A DNA stretch of 64,000 bases from Pseudomonas oligotrophica (GTDB lineage Bacteria > Pseudomonadota > Gammaproteobacteria > Pseudomonadales > Pseudomonadaceae): NCBI RefSeq assembly GCF_021726475.1, contig NZ_JAKJRU010000010.1:1-64000 (forward strand), given 5' to 3'. The notes below the pieces were generated by a model. It was given only the letters and a program-made list of their open reading frames with translations, made no database searches and was not told the DNA's origin. Below are positions 11,600 through 22,608 of this stretch, piece after piece (positions within the stretch are counted from its first letter, which is position 1; the number at the start of each line of letters is the position of its first letter). The position numbers and the translations under genes are program-made.

Positions 11600-12445
11600 T
11601 CAGCCTTTGACGGCGCCGGCCGTCAGGCCGCGCAGGAAGTACTTGCCGGCCAGCACATAGACGACCAGCGTGGGGAGGCCGGCGATCATCGCGGCGGCCA
11701 TGTCGACGTTGTATTGCTTGGCCCCGGTGCTGGTGTTCACCAGGTTGTTCAGCGCCACGGTGATCGGCTGCGAGTCGCCGCTGGCGAACACCACGCCGAA
11801 CAGAAAGTCGTTCCAGATCTGGGTGAACTGCCAGATCAGGCAGACCATGATGGTCGGCACCGACATCGGCAGCAGGATGCGCCCGAAGATGGTGAAGAAG
11901 CCGGCGCCATCGAGCCGCGCGGCACGCACCAGGGCATCCGGGATGCTCACGTAGAAGTTGCGGAAGAACAGCGTGGTGAAGGCCAGGCCGTAGACCACGT
12001 GGACCAGCACCAGCCCCGCCGTGGTGTCGGCCAGGCCGAGCTTGCCGAGGGTGAACGAGGCCGGCAGCAGGATCACCTGGAACGGCAGGAAGCAGCCGAA
12101 CAGCAAGAGGCCGAAGAACAGCTGCGAGCCGCGGAAGCGCCACATCGACAGCACGTAGCCGTTCAGCGCGCCGAGCAGCGTGGAGATCAGCACCGCCGGC
12201 ACGGTGATCTTCACCGAGTTCCAGAAGTAGCCGCCGACGCTGTCCCAGGCCTTGATCCAGCCGATCAGGCTGAACACCTCCGGCAGCGACAGCAGGTTGC
12301 CGGCGCGGATGTCGTCCGGCGTCTTGAAGCTGGTCAGCAGCATCACCAGCAGGGGGACGAGATAGACCGCGCAGGCCAGCAGCAGGGTGGCGTGGATCGC
12401 CACGCGGCCGAGGCTCAGGGGCTTGTGCCCGACGACACTAGTCAT
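11600..12445 (-). CDS. gtsC: ABC sugar importer permease (MalG/GtsC type)
   Basis: Inner-membrane permease of 281 aa with about six transmembrane segments. The binding-protein-dependent transport motif that contacts the ATPase is visible near residues 180-210 (RAARLDGAGFFTIFGRILLP). It overlaps the gtsB stop by 8 bp, so the two permease subunits are probably translated together. C-terminal AGAVKG is typical for MalG-like subunits. Confidence 0.9.
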   Translation of the reverse strand: MTSVVGHKPLSLGRVAIHATLLLACAVYLVPLLVMLLTSFKTPDDIRAGNLLSLPEVFSLIGWIKAWDSVGGYFWNSVKITVPAVLISTLLGALNGYVLSMWRFRGSQLFFGLLLFGCFLPFQVILLPASFTLGKLGLADTTAGLVLVHVVYGLAFTTLFFRNFYVSIPDALVRAARLDGAGFFTIFGRILLPMSVPTIMVCLIWQFTQIWNDFLFGVVFASGDSQPITVALNNLVNTSTGAKQYNVDMAAAMIAGLPTLVVYVLAGKYFLRGLTAGAVKG

Positions 12446-13346
12446 GGCGCTTGTTCCTCAGTTCCGAATACAGGTAGGGCACGATGATGGCCAGCACGGC
12501 GCCAAGCATGAGCATCGCGCTCGCCGCCCCCAAGCCCATCTGGCCGCGGGTAAAGGTGTGGGCGTACATGAACATCGCCGGCAGGTCGGAGGCGTAGCCG
12601 GGGCCGCCGGCGGTCATCGCCGCGACCAGGTCGAAGCTCTTGATGGCGATGTGGGCGAGGATCATCAGCGCGCTGAAGAACACCGGGCGCAGGCTCGGCA
12701 GGACGATGCGCAGGTAGATGCTCGGCAGGCTGGCGCCGTCGACCTGGGCGGAACGGATGATCGACGGGTCGACGCCACGCAGGCCGGCAAGGAACAGCGC
12801 CATGACGAAGCCCGAGGACTGCCACACCGCAGCGATCACCAGGCAGTAGACGACCCGCTCCGGGTCCACCAGCCAGTCGAAGCGGAAACCCTCCCAGCCC
12901 CAGTCACGCAGCAGCTTGTCCAGGCCCAGGCCGGGGTTGAGCAGCCACTTCCAGGCGGTGCCGGTGACGATCATCGACAGCGCCATGGGGTACAGGTAGA
13001 CGGTGCGGATGAAGCCCTCGCGGCGCACGCGCTGGTCGAGCAGCACGGCCAGCAGCACGCCGATCACCAGGCTGATGCCGATGAACAGGCCGCCGAACAG
13101 CAGCAGGTTCTTGCTCGCCACCCACCAGCGGTCGTTGTCCCACAGGCGCAGGTACTGCTGCAGGCCCACCCACTTGTAGCTGGGCATGAAGCGCGAGTTG
13201 GTGAACGACAGCAGGAAGGTCCAGAAGATGTAGCCGTAGAAGCCGACCAGCACGATCAGCATGCTCGGTGCCAGCACCAGCCGGGGCAGCCAGTTTTGCA
13301 ACGCATCCAGCGGCGAGGCCTTGGCGAAGACAGCGGTTGAGCTCAT
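12438..13346 (-). CDS. gtsB: ABC sugar importer permease (MalF/GtsB type)
   Basis: Inner-membrane permease of 302 aa with about six transmembrane helices and the EAA-like loop (QVDGASLPSIYLRIVLP, about residue 200). The frame is open further upstream, but the ATG at 13346 (MSSTAVF) is preceded by GGAG at a suitable distance. It is separated from gtsA by 131 bp containing a small hairpin, a typical layout that allows more binding protein than permease. Confidence 0.9.
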   Translation of the reverse strand: MSSTAVFAKASPLDALQNWLPRLVLAPSMLIVLVGFYGYIFWTFLLSFTNSRFMPSYKWVGLQQYLRLWDNDRWWVASKNLLLFGGLFIGISLVIGVLLAVLLDQRVRREGFIRTVYLYPMALSMIVTGTAWKWLLNPGLGLDKLLRDWGWEGFRFDWLVDPERVVYCLVIAAVWQSSGFVMALFLAGLRGVDPSIIRSAQVDGASLPSIYLRIVLPSLRPVFFSALMILAHIAIKSFDLVAAMTAGGPGYASDLPAMFMYAHTFTRGQMGLGAASAMLMLGAVLAIIVPYLYSELRNKRHD

Positions 13347-13377
13347 GGGAAACAGCTCCGTAGTCGGTGGAAGTCGT

Positions 13378-13398
13378 CCCGCACGGGTTTCTTGCGGG
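13378..13398 (-). repeat. Hairpin between gtsA and gtsB
   Basis: CCCGCA/TGCGGG arms with a 9-base loop lie between the binding-protein gene and the first permease gene. In maltose-type operons an intercistronic hairpin here lowers permease expression relative to the binding protein. No T-tract is seen. The role is inferred. Confidence 0.3.
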
Positions 13399-13477
13399 TG
13401 CAGGCAGCCGTGGCGCCTGGCCGGCACCTTGAAAAACCAGGGGGAGAGTTGCGGGGCCGCCTAGGCAGCCCGCTGCG

Positions 13478-14731
13478 TCACTGCACGGCCTGGATCGCCG
13501 CGGCCAGCTGCTGCACGGCCTTGTTCGGATCGGCCGCCGGGTCGTTGAAGAAGTTGGTCACGACATCGAACACTGCGCCCTGCACGTAGCTGGAGGCAGC
13601 CATGCCGTGGGCCAGGCTGGGCTGCAGGCCCGGCCCCTTGGCAGCCGCCTTGAAGTCGGCCATGGACTGCTGGGCGCAGCTGTCGAAGCTGCTCATGTCC
13701 TCGTCCAGGCGCACCGGGATCGAGCCCTTGTTCTGGTTGAAGAACTGCTGGAACTTCGAGCCGAGCACGGTGCGGGCGAGGTCGTCCTGGGCCTTGCGGT
13801 CGTCGTCGTCGGTCAGCTTGAACATGGCCAGGGAATCGACGTTGAAGGCGAAGCTGCCCTGGGTGCCGGGGAACGGCAGGCACTGGTAGTCCTTGCCGGC
13901 GACCTTGTTGGCGGCCGACCACTCGCTCTTGGCCCAGTCGCCCATGATCTGCATGCCGGCCTTGCCGTTGATCAGCATCACCGTGGCGGTGTTCCAGTCG
14001 CGACCGGCGGCATCGGCGTCGATGTAGTCGCGCAGCTTCTTCAGGGTGGCGAAGGCCTGGACCATCTTGTCGCCGGTGAGGACGTCGCGGTCGAGGTCGA
14101 CGAAGGCCTTGCGATAGTCCTGCGGGCCGAGGACGCTGATGACGATGTCCTCGAACACGGTGCCGTCCTGCCAGGGCTGGCCGCCGTGGGCGATGGGCAC
14201 GAAGCCGGCGGCCTTGAGCTTGTCGGCAGCGGCGAAGAACTCGTCGAGGGTGGCCGGCGGCGTGGCATCGGCCTTGGCGAACACCTCGGGGTTGATCCAC
14301 AGCCAGTTGACCCGGTGCACGTTGACCGGCACGGCGACGTAGGCATCGTCATATTTCATGATGCGGGCGACCTGCTCGGGCAGGATCTGGTCCCAGTTGC
14401 CTTCGGCGGCCACCTCGTCGAGCTCGGTGAGCAGGCCCAGCTCGCCCCACTCCTGGATGTCCGGGCCCTTGATCTGCGCGGCAGCGGGCGGGTTGCCGGA
14501 TACCGCGCGGGTCTTCAGTACGGTCATGGCCGCCTCGCCACCGCCGCCGGCGACGGCGAAGTCCTTCCAGGTGTGCCCCTGTTCCTCGACCAGTTGCTTG
14601 AGGGTATCGGCCGCGCGCTTCTCGCCACCGGAGGTCCACCAGTGGAGCACTTCGACTTCGCCGGCCTGGGCGGCGAACGGGAGCAGGGAAGCAAGGGAAA
14701 CAGCCGCGGCAAGATGCGTGAACGCTTTCAT
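13478..14731 (-). CDS. gtsA: Periplasmic sugar-binding protein (GtsA type)
   Basis: Family 1 extracellular solute-binding protein of 417 aa with a Sec signal peptide (cleavage after AQA, about residue 23). The mature start [22 protein letters not shown] and [12 protein letters not shown] are typical of glucose/mannose-binding proteins of pseudomonads. It is the first gene of gtsABCD-porin. A -10 TAGAAT (14791-14786, minus strand) and an 11-bp-period direct repeat upstream suggest control by the neighbouring GltR regulator. Confidence 0.9.
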   Translation of the reverse strand: MKAFTHLAAAVSLASLLPFAAQAGEVEVLHWWTSGGEKRAADTLKQLVEEQGHTWKDFAVAGGGGEAAMTVLKTRAVSGNPPAAAQIKGPDIQEWGELGLLTELDEVAAEGNWDQILPEQVARIMKYDDAYVAVPVNVHRVNWLWINPEVFAKADATPPATLDEFFAAADKLKAAGFVPIAHGGQPWQDGTVFEDIVISVLGPQDYRKAFVDLDRDVLTGDKMVQAFATLKKLRDYIDADAAGRDWNTATVMLINGKAGMQIMGDWAKSEWSAANKVAGKDYQCLPFPGTQGSFAFNVDSLAMFKLTDDDDRKAQDDLARTVLGSKFQQFFNQNKGSIPVRLDEDMSSFDSCAQQSMADFKAAAKGPGLQPSLAHGMAASSYVQGAVFDVVTNFFNDPAADPNKAVQQLAAAIQAVQ

Positions 14732-14834
14732 GGGTGTGTTCCTTTCTTGTTTTTATCGAGGCAAGTCGGGGCTTGCGTTGCCTGGATTCTATGCACGGCC
14801 GCTGCGCGCCCGGGTAACGAAGGGAGGGGAGTTG

Positions 14835-14851
14835 GTCACAGGCTCGTTACA
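14835..14851 (-). promoter_or_regulatory. Candidate GltR box (tandem TGTRAC repeat)
   Basis: On the minus strand TGTAAC (14851-14846) and TGTGAC (14840-14835) recur with an 11-bp period, about one helical turn, as expected for OmpR-family regulators. It lies about 105 bp before the gtsA ATG and some 45 bp upstream of a TAGAAT -10. GltR, encoded next door, is the plausible binder. Only two repeat units are seen, so this is tentative. Confidence 0.3.
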
Positions 14852-14869
14852 TTCGCGTGCCTTGAGGGT

Positions 14870-16342
14870 TCAACGCGGCAACGCCAGGGTGACCCGCAGC
14901 CCACCCTCACGCAGGTTCTGCAGGGTGACCTCGCCACCGTGGGCGTGGGCGATGTTGCGCGCGATGCCCAGGCCCAGGCCGTAGCCCTGCTGGTTGCCGG
15001 CCAGGCGGAAGTGCGGCTCGAAGATCTTCTCCAGACGCTGCTCGGGCACGCCCGGCCCTTCGTCGTCGACGTGCAGGACGAACGCACGGTCATCGTCCTC
15101 GATGTGCAGGTGGGCCTTTTCGCCGTACTTCAGCGCGTTGTCCAGCAGGTTGCCGATGCAGCGCTTGAGCGCCAGCGGCTTGCCCGGATAGGGCGCCAGC
15201 GCCCTGCCCTGCAGCGTCACCCGGCCGTTGCCGGCCGGCGCCAGATAGGGCTCGGTGACGGTATCGAGCAGCAGGTTGAGGTCGACCGGCTCGATGTTCT
15301 CGTGGATGTCGGTGTCCTTGACGCACTGCAGCGCGCCCTTGACCAGCAGCTCCAGCTCGTCGAGGTCGCGGCCGAACTTGGCCTGCAGGGCTTCGTCCTC
15401 GAGCAGCTCCACGCGCAGGCGCAGGCGCGTGATCGGCGTGCGCAGGTCGTGGGAAATCGCGCTGAACAGCTGGCTGCGCTCGTTCAGGTAGCGGCCGATG
15501 CGCTCGCGCATGCTGTTGAACGCCCGGCTCACTTCCACCACCTCGCTGCCGCCATGCGCGGGCAGCGGTTCCACCTCGCTGCCCAGCGACATTTCCCGTG
15601 CTGCCCGCGCCAGGCGCTTGAGCGGCCGGCTCTGCCAGTGCACCAGGAGGCCGATGAACAGCAGCAGGAAGGCGCTGGTCAGCACGATGAAGCCGATCTG
15701 CTGCGCCGGCAGCCCTTCCTGCTCGAGGCTGACGTAGGGCGCCGGCATCAGCGAGGCCAGGTACAGCCATTCGTTCGGTGCGATCTGGATCTGCGTGACC
15801 AGCACCGGCGGGTTCAGCGGCTCCAGGCTCAGCGCGTAATGGGCCCAGGAGCGCGGCAGCTCGTCCAGGCTGATGCCACTGTTGAAGATGCGCAGGTCAT
15901 CGGGGCTGACGAATTGCACCGAGAGATCCGCCTGCTTGCCCAGCCGCTGGCGCAAGGCGCCTTCCACCGTTTCCAGCACCGCGCGCTTGCGCGGCGTTTC
16001 CGGCAGGACCTGCATGCCCAGCGGGCGGTCGTTGAGCGAGACGAAGAAGCGCGTGCCGCCCATGCTGCGCAACTGGTCGAGCACCAGCGGCCGGTAGCCG
16101 ACCGGCAGCGACTGGAAGTAGCTGACGCTGGCGCCCATCGACTGCGCCAGGCTGCGGGCGCTGGTCAGCAAGCCCTCCATCTGGCTGGCACGCAGCTGCG
16201 AGACCCAGATCAGGCTGGACAGCGTCTGCGCCAGCAGCACCGCCAGCAGGGTCAGCAGCAGCATGCGCCCGAGCAGCGAGCGCGGCACCGGCAGGCGCCA
16301 GCGCCTGGCCTCGCGCGCGGCTGGCTCCTCGTCCTCGATCAT
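14870..16342 (-). CDS. gtrS: Sensor histidine kinase GtrS
   Basis: Membrane histidine kinase of 490 aa. Transmembrane segments near residues 25-47 and 215-235 flank a periplasmic or effector-sensing region; then come HAMP (about 235-290), the HisKA domain with phospho-acceptor His298 in SAISHDLRTP, and an HATPase domain with N, G1 (DDEGPGVP) and G2 (GYGLGLGIA) boxes. In Pseudomonas GtrS responds to 2-ketogluconate/KDPG and drives GltR. The ATG overlaps the gltR stop (ATGA); a longer frame upstream lies inside gltR and is rejected. Confidence 0.9.
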   Translation of the reverse strand: MIEDEEPAAREARRWRLPVPRSLLGRMLLLTLLAVLLAQTLSSLIWVSQLRASQMEGLLTSARSLAQSMGASVSYFQSLPVGYRPLVLDQLRSMGGTRFFVSLNDRPLGMQVLPETPRKRAVLETVEGALRQRLGKQADLSVQFVSPDDLRIFNSGISLDELPRSWAHYALSLEPLNPPVLVTQIQIAPNEWLYLASLMPAPYVSLEQEGLPAQQIGFIVLTSAFLLLFIGLLVHWQSRPLKRLARAAREMSLGSEVEPLPAHGGSEVVEVSRAFNSMRERIGRYLNERSQLFSAISHDLRTPITRLRLRVELLEDEALQAKFGRDLDELELLVKGALQCVKDTDIHENIEPVDLNLLLDTVTEPYLAPAGNGRVTLQGRALAPYPGKPLALKRCIGNLLDNALKYGEKAHLHIEDDDRAFVLHVDDEGPGVPEQRLEKIFEPHFRLAGNQQGYGLGLGIARNIAHAHGGEVTLQNLREGGLRVTLALPR

Positions 16343-17079
16343 GGGCGGCCGGCCTCGGCGCAGGGCACCACCTGGGCGGCCAGCAGGTAACCGGCGCCGC
16401 GCACGGTACGGATCAGCCGCGGCGCCTTGCCGGTGTCGCGCAGGCGCTGGCGCAGGCGGCTGACCGCCATGTCGACGATGCGCTCGAGCGGCATCACCTC
16501 GCGGCCGCGGGTGGCGTTGCCGATGGTGTCGCGGTCGAGGATCTGCATGGGGTGGTCGAGGAACAGCTTGAGCAGGGCGAAGTCGGCACCGGAGAGGAAT
16601 ACCTCCTCGCCATCGGCATGGAACAGCCGGTGGCTGACCAGGTCCAGCCGCCACTCGTCGAACGCCAGCACGTCGCCGGAGGGGCGCTCCTGGGCGAACT
16701 GGGCGCGACGCAGCAGCGCCTTGATCCGCGCCAGCAGTTCGCGCGGGCTGAACGGCTTGCCCAGGTAGTCGTCGGCGCCCAGCTCCAGGCCGATCACCCG
16801 GTCGGCCTCGTCGGAACTGGCGGTGAGCATGATCACCGGCATCTGCGCCAGGCGCTGGTGCTCGCGCACCCAGCGGCAGAGGCTGAAGCCGTCCTCGTCG
16901 GGCAGCATGACATCGAGGATCACCAAGTCAGCGGCTTCGTCCTGCAGGGCCTGGCGAAAGCCGGCGCCATCGCCGACCGTGCGCACCTGGAAGCCGGCAC
17001 GGCTCAGGTAGGCCTGCAGCAGCTCGCGGATCTCCTGGTCGTCGTCGACCAAGAGGATGGTTCTAGCGGATGGGCTCAC
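16339..17079 (-). CDS. gltR: Response regulator GltR (OmpR family)
   Basis: OmpR/PhoB-type response regulator of 246 aa. The receiver domain has acidic residues DDD near 12-14, phospho-acceptor Asp56 in LVILDVMLP and the conserved Lys in LGKPF; the winged-helix DNA-binding domain ends with [11 protein letters not shown]. It precedes gtrS with ATGA overlap. In Pseudomonas GltR controls glucose uptake genes; here those are gtsABCD and the LamB-type porin just downstream. Confidence 0.92.
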   Translation of the reverse strand: MSPSARTILLVDDDQEIRELLQAYLSRAGFQVRTVGDGAGFRQALQDEAADLVILDVMLPDEDGFSLCRWVREHQRLAQMPVIMLTASSDEADRVIGLELGADDYLGKPFSPRELLARIKALLRRAQFAQERPSGDVLAFDEWRLDLVSHRLFHADGEEVFLSGADFALLKLFLDHPMQILDRDTIGNATRGREVMPLERIVDMAVSRLRQRLRDTGKAPRLIRTVRGAGYLLAAQVVPCAEAGRP

Positions 17080-17164
17080 GACGGCCTTCCTTGTTGTTCT
17101 GACTCATACGACGGACCGGGCACACACCGCGCATCCCTTCCTTGCACCTCAACCGCCCCGGCCC

Positions 17165-18114
17165 CTAGAGCGACTGCTGCAGTGCCACGCCGGCGCCCTC
17201 CAGCCCGGGGTACTCGGCGGTCACCAGCCACACCGGGATGCCGTCGAAGTAGCCGCTCATGCAGCCCTTGTCGGCCAGGGCGCGGGCGAAGCCGCTGGCC
17301 TTGAACAGCTCGGCGAAGCGCGGCACCACGCCACCCACTATATACACGCCGCCCCGCGCGCCAAGGGTCAGCACGTCATCGCCGGCGACCCGACCGAGCC
17401 ACACGCAGAACTGCTCGAGCACCGCGGCGGCCCGGGCGTCGCCGGCCAGCGCGGCGGCGGTGATCTGCGCCGGCGAGGCCAGCACCGGCTCCTCGCCGGC
17501 GACGCTGCAGCTGGCGCGATACAACTGCAGCAGGCCGTTGCCGCTGAGCACATCCTCGGCGCGCACGTGGCCGAGGCGCTGGTACAGCACCTGCCACAAG
17601 GCCATCTCGCGCAGGTTGCCGATCGGCAGGTCGACATGCCCGCCTTCGCCCGGCAAGGCTCGCCAGCGGCCATCGCCGAGCGGCAGCAGGGTACCGACGC
17701 CGAGCCCGGTGCCCGGCCCGATCACCAGGCGCGGGCGCTCGGGGTCGGCGCTGCCCGGGCAGATCTCCATCAGCTCGTCCGGCCGGAGCCGGGTCATGCC
17801 CAGCGCCATGGCCGAGAAATCGTTGATCAGCAGCAGCTCGCAGAGCCCCAGTCGACGGCAGAATTCGGCACGCGACAGCCGCCAGTGATTGTTGGTAAAG
17901 CGGAACTCGTCGCCCTGCACCGGCCCGGCGCAGGCCAGGCAGACCGCCTCGACCTCCGCCACATCCTGCCCGATCGTCTCCAGGTAGCTGCGGATCGCCT
18001 GCTCGGGGGTGGGAAAGTCCGCCACCGCCAGCACCCGCACCGCCTCCAGCCGCTCGTTGCGCCACAGCGCGAAGCGCGCGTTGGTACCGCCGATATCGCC
18101 AACCAGCCCGAGCT

Positions 18115-18118
<4 letters not shown>
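17165..18118 (-). CDS. glk: Glucokinase
   Basis: ROK-unrelated glucokinase of the bacterial Glk family (317 aa) that phosphorylates glucose to glucose-6-phosphate. The phosphate-binding motif [12 protein letters not shown] starts near residue 7; [10 protein letters not shown] holds the catalytic aspartate; [10 protein letters not shown] and PGEGGHVD are conserved. The start is GTG at 18118, overlapping the edd stop (GTGA); no ATG fits. Four-base overlap implies coupling to edd, and 85 bp separate it from gltR. Confidence 0.93.
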
Positions 18119-19944
<1,826 letters not shown>

Positions 19945-19971
19945 GTCACGACTCCTGGCTTCGATGTATTT

Positions 19972-19986
19972 ATGTTTTTACGACAA
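19972..19986. promoter_or_regulatory. Candidate HexR operator for edd
   Basis: ATGT-TTTTACG-ACAA matches TTGT-N7-ACAA with one mismatch and lies 28 bp upstream of the edd ATG. Together with the exact site near gapA it gives each divergent gene its own operator, as described for Pseudomonas putida. Confidence 0.5.
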
Positions 19987-20007
19987 AAATTCTGCCATCC
20001 AAAAGGC

Positions 20008-20035
20008 TTGATTTCTAGGCTCACGGGAATAATCT
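20008..20035 (+). promoter_or_regulatory. Candidate gapA promoter
   Basis: TTGATT (20008-20013) and TAATCT (20030-20035) are spaced by 16 bp, placing the transcription start near 20042. The exact HexR operator overlaps the last base of the -10 and the start site. Confidence 0.45.
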
Positions 20036-20049
20036 TGTAATTCCAACAA
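20035..20049. promoter_or_regulatory. HexR operator for gapA (exact consensus)
   Basis: TTGT-AATTCCA-ACAA is an exact match to the HexR pattern TTGT-N7-ACAA. It covers the predicted gapA transcription start, the ideal place for a repressor. Confidence 0.65.
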
Positions 20050-20072
20050 CAAATAACTCGGGACCGTGACCC

Positions 20073-21077
20073 ATGACCCTACGCATTGCCATCAACGGCT
20101 TCGGCCGTATCGGCCGTAACGTTCTGCGCGCCCTCTACAGCGGCGCATACCGACAGCAACTGCAGGTGGTGGCCATCAACGACCTGGGCGATACCGCCCT
20201 CAACGCCCACCTCCTGCGCTATGACAGTGTGCACGGCGCCTTCGACGGTGTCGTCGAAACCGACGAGGAACACCTGATCGTCAACGGCGACCGCATCGCC
20301 GTCAGCGCCATCCGCAACCCGGCCGAACTGCCCTGGCGCCGCCTCGGCGTGGACGTGGTGTTCGAATGCACCGGCCTGTTCACCGAACGCGACAAGGCGA
20401 GCGCCCATCTGACCGCCGGCGCCGGCAAAGTGATCATCTCCGCGCCGGCCAAGGGTGCCGACTACACGGTGGTCTACGGGGTCAACCACGACGGGCTGCG
20501 CCAGCACCACCAGATCGTCTCCAACGCCTCCTGTACCACCAACTGCCTGGCGCCGGTGGCCCAGGTGCTGCACCGCGAGCTGGGCATCGAGCATGGCCTG
20601 ATGACCACCATCCATGCCTACACCAACGACCAGAACCTGTCCGACGTCTATCACAGCGACCCGTACCGCGCGCGCTCGGCTACCCAGTCGATGATCCCGA
20701 CCAAGACCGGCGCCGCCGAAGCCGTCGGCCTGGTGCTGCCGGAGCTGGCCGGCAAGCTGACCGGCATGGCCGTGCGGGTGCCGGTGATCAACGTCTCGCT
20801 GGTCGACCTGACGGTGGAGCTGCGCCGCGAAACCAGCGCCGCGGAAGTCAACGCGCTGCTCAAGGCCGCCAGCGAACACTCCACGGTGCTCGGCTACAAC
20901 AGCCTGCCGCTGGTGTCCTGCGACTTCAACCACAACCCGCTGTCGTCGATCTTCGACGCCAGCCACACCAAGGTCAGCGGCAAGCTGCTCAAGGTGATGG
21001 CCTGGTACGACAACGAGTGGGGCTTCTCCAATCGCATGCTCGACAGTTGCCTGGCGCTCTGCCAGGCGCCAGGGTAA
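20073..21077 (+). CDS. gapA: Glyceraldehyde-3-phosphate dehydrogenase
   Basis: 334-aa GAPDH. The Rossmann motif [11 protein letters not shown] is at residues 7-17, the catalytic cysteine is Cys154 in [12 protein letters not shown], and [12 protein letters not shown] is at the C-terminus. An aspartate after the second strand (INDL) favours NAD. In an Entner-Doudoroff organism it oxidises the triose phosphate made by Eda. It is divergent from edd and followed 22 bp later by mgsA. Confidence 0.96.
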   Translation: MTLRIAINGFGRIGRNVLRALYSGAYRQQLQVVAINDLGDTALNAHLLRYDSVHGAFDGVVETDEEHLIVNGDRIAVSAIRNPAELPWRRLGVDVVFECTGLFTERDKASAHLTAGAGKVIISAPAKGADYTVVYGVNHDGLRQHHQIVSNASCTTNCLAPVAQVLHRELGIEHGLMTTIHAYTNDQNLSDVYHSDPYRARSATQSMIPTKTGAAEAVGLVLPELAGKLTGMAVRVPVINVSLVDLTVELRRETSAAEVNALLKAASEHSTVLGYNSLPLVSCDFNHNPLSSIFDASHTKVSGKLLKVMAWYDNEWGFSNRMLDSCLALCQAPG

Positions 21078-21099
21078 GCGCCATCACCGGGACCTGCAC

Positions 21100-21573
21100 A
21101 TGAGCCGCATCGCCTTCACCAGCGCCAGCCTGCCGGCGCGCAAGCGCATCGCCCTGGTCGCCCACGACCATTGCAAGGGTTTCCTGCTGGACTGGGCCGG
21201 GCGCCAGCGCGAGCGCCTGGCGCGCCACGAACTGGTCGCCACCGGTACCACCGGCATGCTCCTGCGCGAGCGACTCGGCCTGCCGGTGGAGAGCCTGATC
21301 AGCGGCCCGCTCGGCGGCGACCAGCAGATCGGCGCGCGCATCGCCGAGCGGCGGGTGGACCTCCTGGTGTTTTTCTGGGACCCGTTCGAGCCGCAGCCCC
21401 ACGACCCGGACGTCAAGGCCCTGCTGCGGGTCGCCGCGGTATGGAACATTCCGGTGGCCAGCAACGAGAGCACGGCCGACTACCTGCTCAGCAGCGCGTT
21501 GCTGAAGCAGGCGCATGAGTACCGGATTCCCGACTATGCCAGCTACCTGCGGGGACGCCAGGCCGCGGACTGA
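21100..21573 (+). CDS. mgsA: Methylglyoxal synthase
   Basis: 157-aa enzyme that converts dihydroxyacetone phosphate to methylglyoxal and phosphate. ALVAHDHCK, TGTTGMLL (phosphate binding), GPLGGDQQIG with the catalytic aspartate, and VFFWDPFEPQPHDPDVKALLR are family signatures. It follows gapA closely on the same strand and probably shares the HexR-controlled transcript. Beside gapA it could relieve triose-phosphate overload when phosphate is short. Confidence 0.95.
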   Translation: MSRIAFTSASLPARKRIALVAHDHCKGFLLDWAGRQRERLARHELVATGTTGMLLRERLGLPVESLISGPLGGDQQIGARIAERRVDLLVFFWDPFEPQPHDPDVKALLRVAAVWNIPVASNESTADYLLSSALLKQAHEYRIPDYASYLRGRQAAD

Positions 21574-21608
21574 GCCGCCGGCGAGGCGCCAGGCCCCGGG
21601 CAACGCGC

Positions 21609-21794
21609 CTAGCGCTTCTTCTTGCGCCGACCGGTGGCCTGCAGGGCGAGCAGGCGCAGCTCGGCCTCGGCCAGGACGACGCGCCGCCCGGGTTTGTCGA
21701 GCTTCTTCCAGGCACGGATTTCCTGGCGCGTGCGCCCGCAGCCGCGGCAGACCTCGTCGTCGAAGGCGCAGACGCCGATGCAGGGGTCCTTCAC
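21609..21794 (-). CDS. DUF1289 small cysteine-motif protein
   Basis: 61-aa protein with CIGVC then CRGCGR, giving the C-x3-C-x7-C-x2-C spacing of DUF1289; it probably binds a metal. The WKKL segment and the very basic tail (GRRKKKR) suggest contact with nucleic acid or ribosomes, though function is unknown. The GTG start overlaps the scpB stop by four bases, so it is the last gene of the scpA-scpB unit. Confidence 0.8.
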   Translation of the reverse strand: MKDPCIGVCAFDDEVCRGCGRTRQEIRAWKKLDKPGRRVVLAEAELRLLALQATGRRKKKR

Positions 21795-22591
21795 CGGCGT
21801 GCGTCCGGCGCCCCGGACGCCTCCTCGGCGATGTCCTCGTCGTCGGCCTGCGGCTCGGCGGTCGGCAGGTCGTCGAAGTCGGTCTTCAAGCCCTGTTCCA
21901 TGGAATCGAGGTCGGCCAGCAGGCTGCGGAAGCTGGTCTCCTCGCGCGGCCCGGCCGGCGCCGCGTCGCCCTCCTCCAAGGCCAGGTCGGCCCGCGCCTG
22001 CAACCCGGCCGGCACCGGCGCCTCGTCATCGAGTGCCGACTGCGGCTCGGGCTCCATCTCGCGCAGCACGGCGAGCGGCGGCAGCTCGTCGAGACTGGCC
22101 AGGTTGAAGTGGTCGAGGAACAGCCGGGTGGTGGCGAACATCGCCGGGCGGCCGGGCACGTCGCGGTGGCCGACCACGCGGATCCACTCGCGCTCGAGCA
22201 AGGTCTTGACGATCTGGCTGTTGACCGCCACGCCACGGATGTCCTCGATCTCGCCGCGGGTGATCGGCTGGCGATAGGCGATCAGCGCCAGGGTCTCGAG
22301 CAGCGCGCGCGAATAGCGCTGCGGACGCTCCTCCCAGAGACGGCCGACCCAGGGCGCGAAATGCTCGCGCACCTGCAGGCGATAGCCGCTGGCCACCGCC
22401 TTGAGCTCGAAGGCGCGCCCCCGGCAGGACTTGTCCAGCACCTCCAGCGCCTTCTTCAGTTGCGCCGTCGACGGCCGTTCGGCCTCCTCGAAGAGCTCGC
22501 CCAGGCGCTCCAGCGACAGGGGCTTGCCGGCGGCCAGCAGGAAGGCCTCGAGCAGGGAAGCGAGTGCCTTGGGGTCGGAAAGATCGAGCAC
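21791..22591 (-). CDS. scpB: Segregation and condensation protein B
   Basis: ScpB kleisin-associated subunit (266 aa) of the Smc-ScpAB chromosome condensation complex. Two winged-helix domains are visible (PLSLERLGELFEE, and YSRALLETLALIAYRQPITRGEIEDIRG), followed by an acidic C-terminal extension of about 80 residues common in pseudomonads. I chose GTG at 22591 because GAGG lies 7 bp ahead; a TTG 21 bp upstream is also in frame and overlaps the scpA stop. Confidence 0.9.
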   Translation of the reverse strand: MLDLSDPKALASLLEAFLLAAGKPLSLERLGELFEEAERPSTAQLKKALEVLDKSCRGRAFELKAVASGYRLQVREHFAPWVGRLWEERPQRYSRALLETLALIAYRQPITRGEIEDIRGVAVNSQIVKTLLEREWIRVVGHRDVPGRPAMFATTRLFLDHFNLASLDELPPLAVLREMEPEPQSALDDEAPVPAGLQARADLALEEGDAAPAGPREETSFRSLLADLDSMEQGLKTDFDDLPTAEPQADDEDIAEEASGAPDARR

Positions 22592-22608
22592 GGGGTTACC
22601 TCGGGAAA

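Noticed and set aside
13607-16390. 927-codon open frame antisense to gtsA and gtrS
   Set aside because: It is the complement of two well-supported genes in GC-rich DNA, has low-complexity His/Arg/Gln-rich text and no domain.
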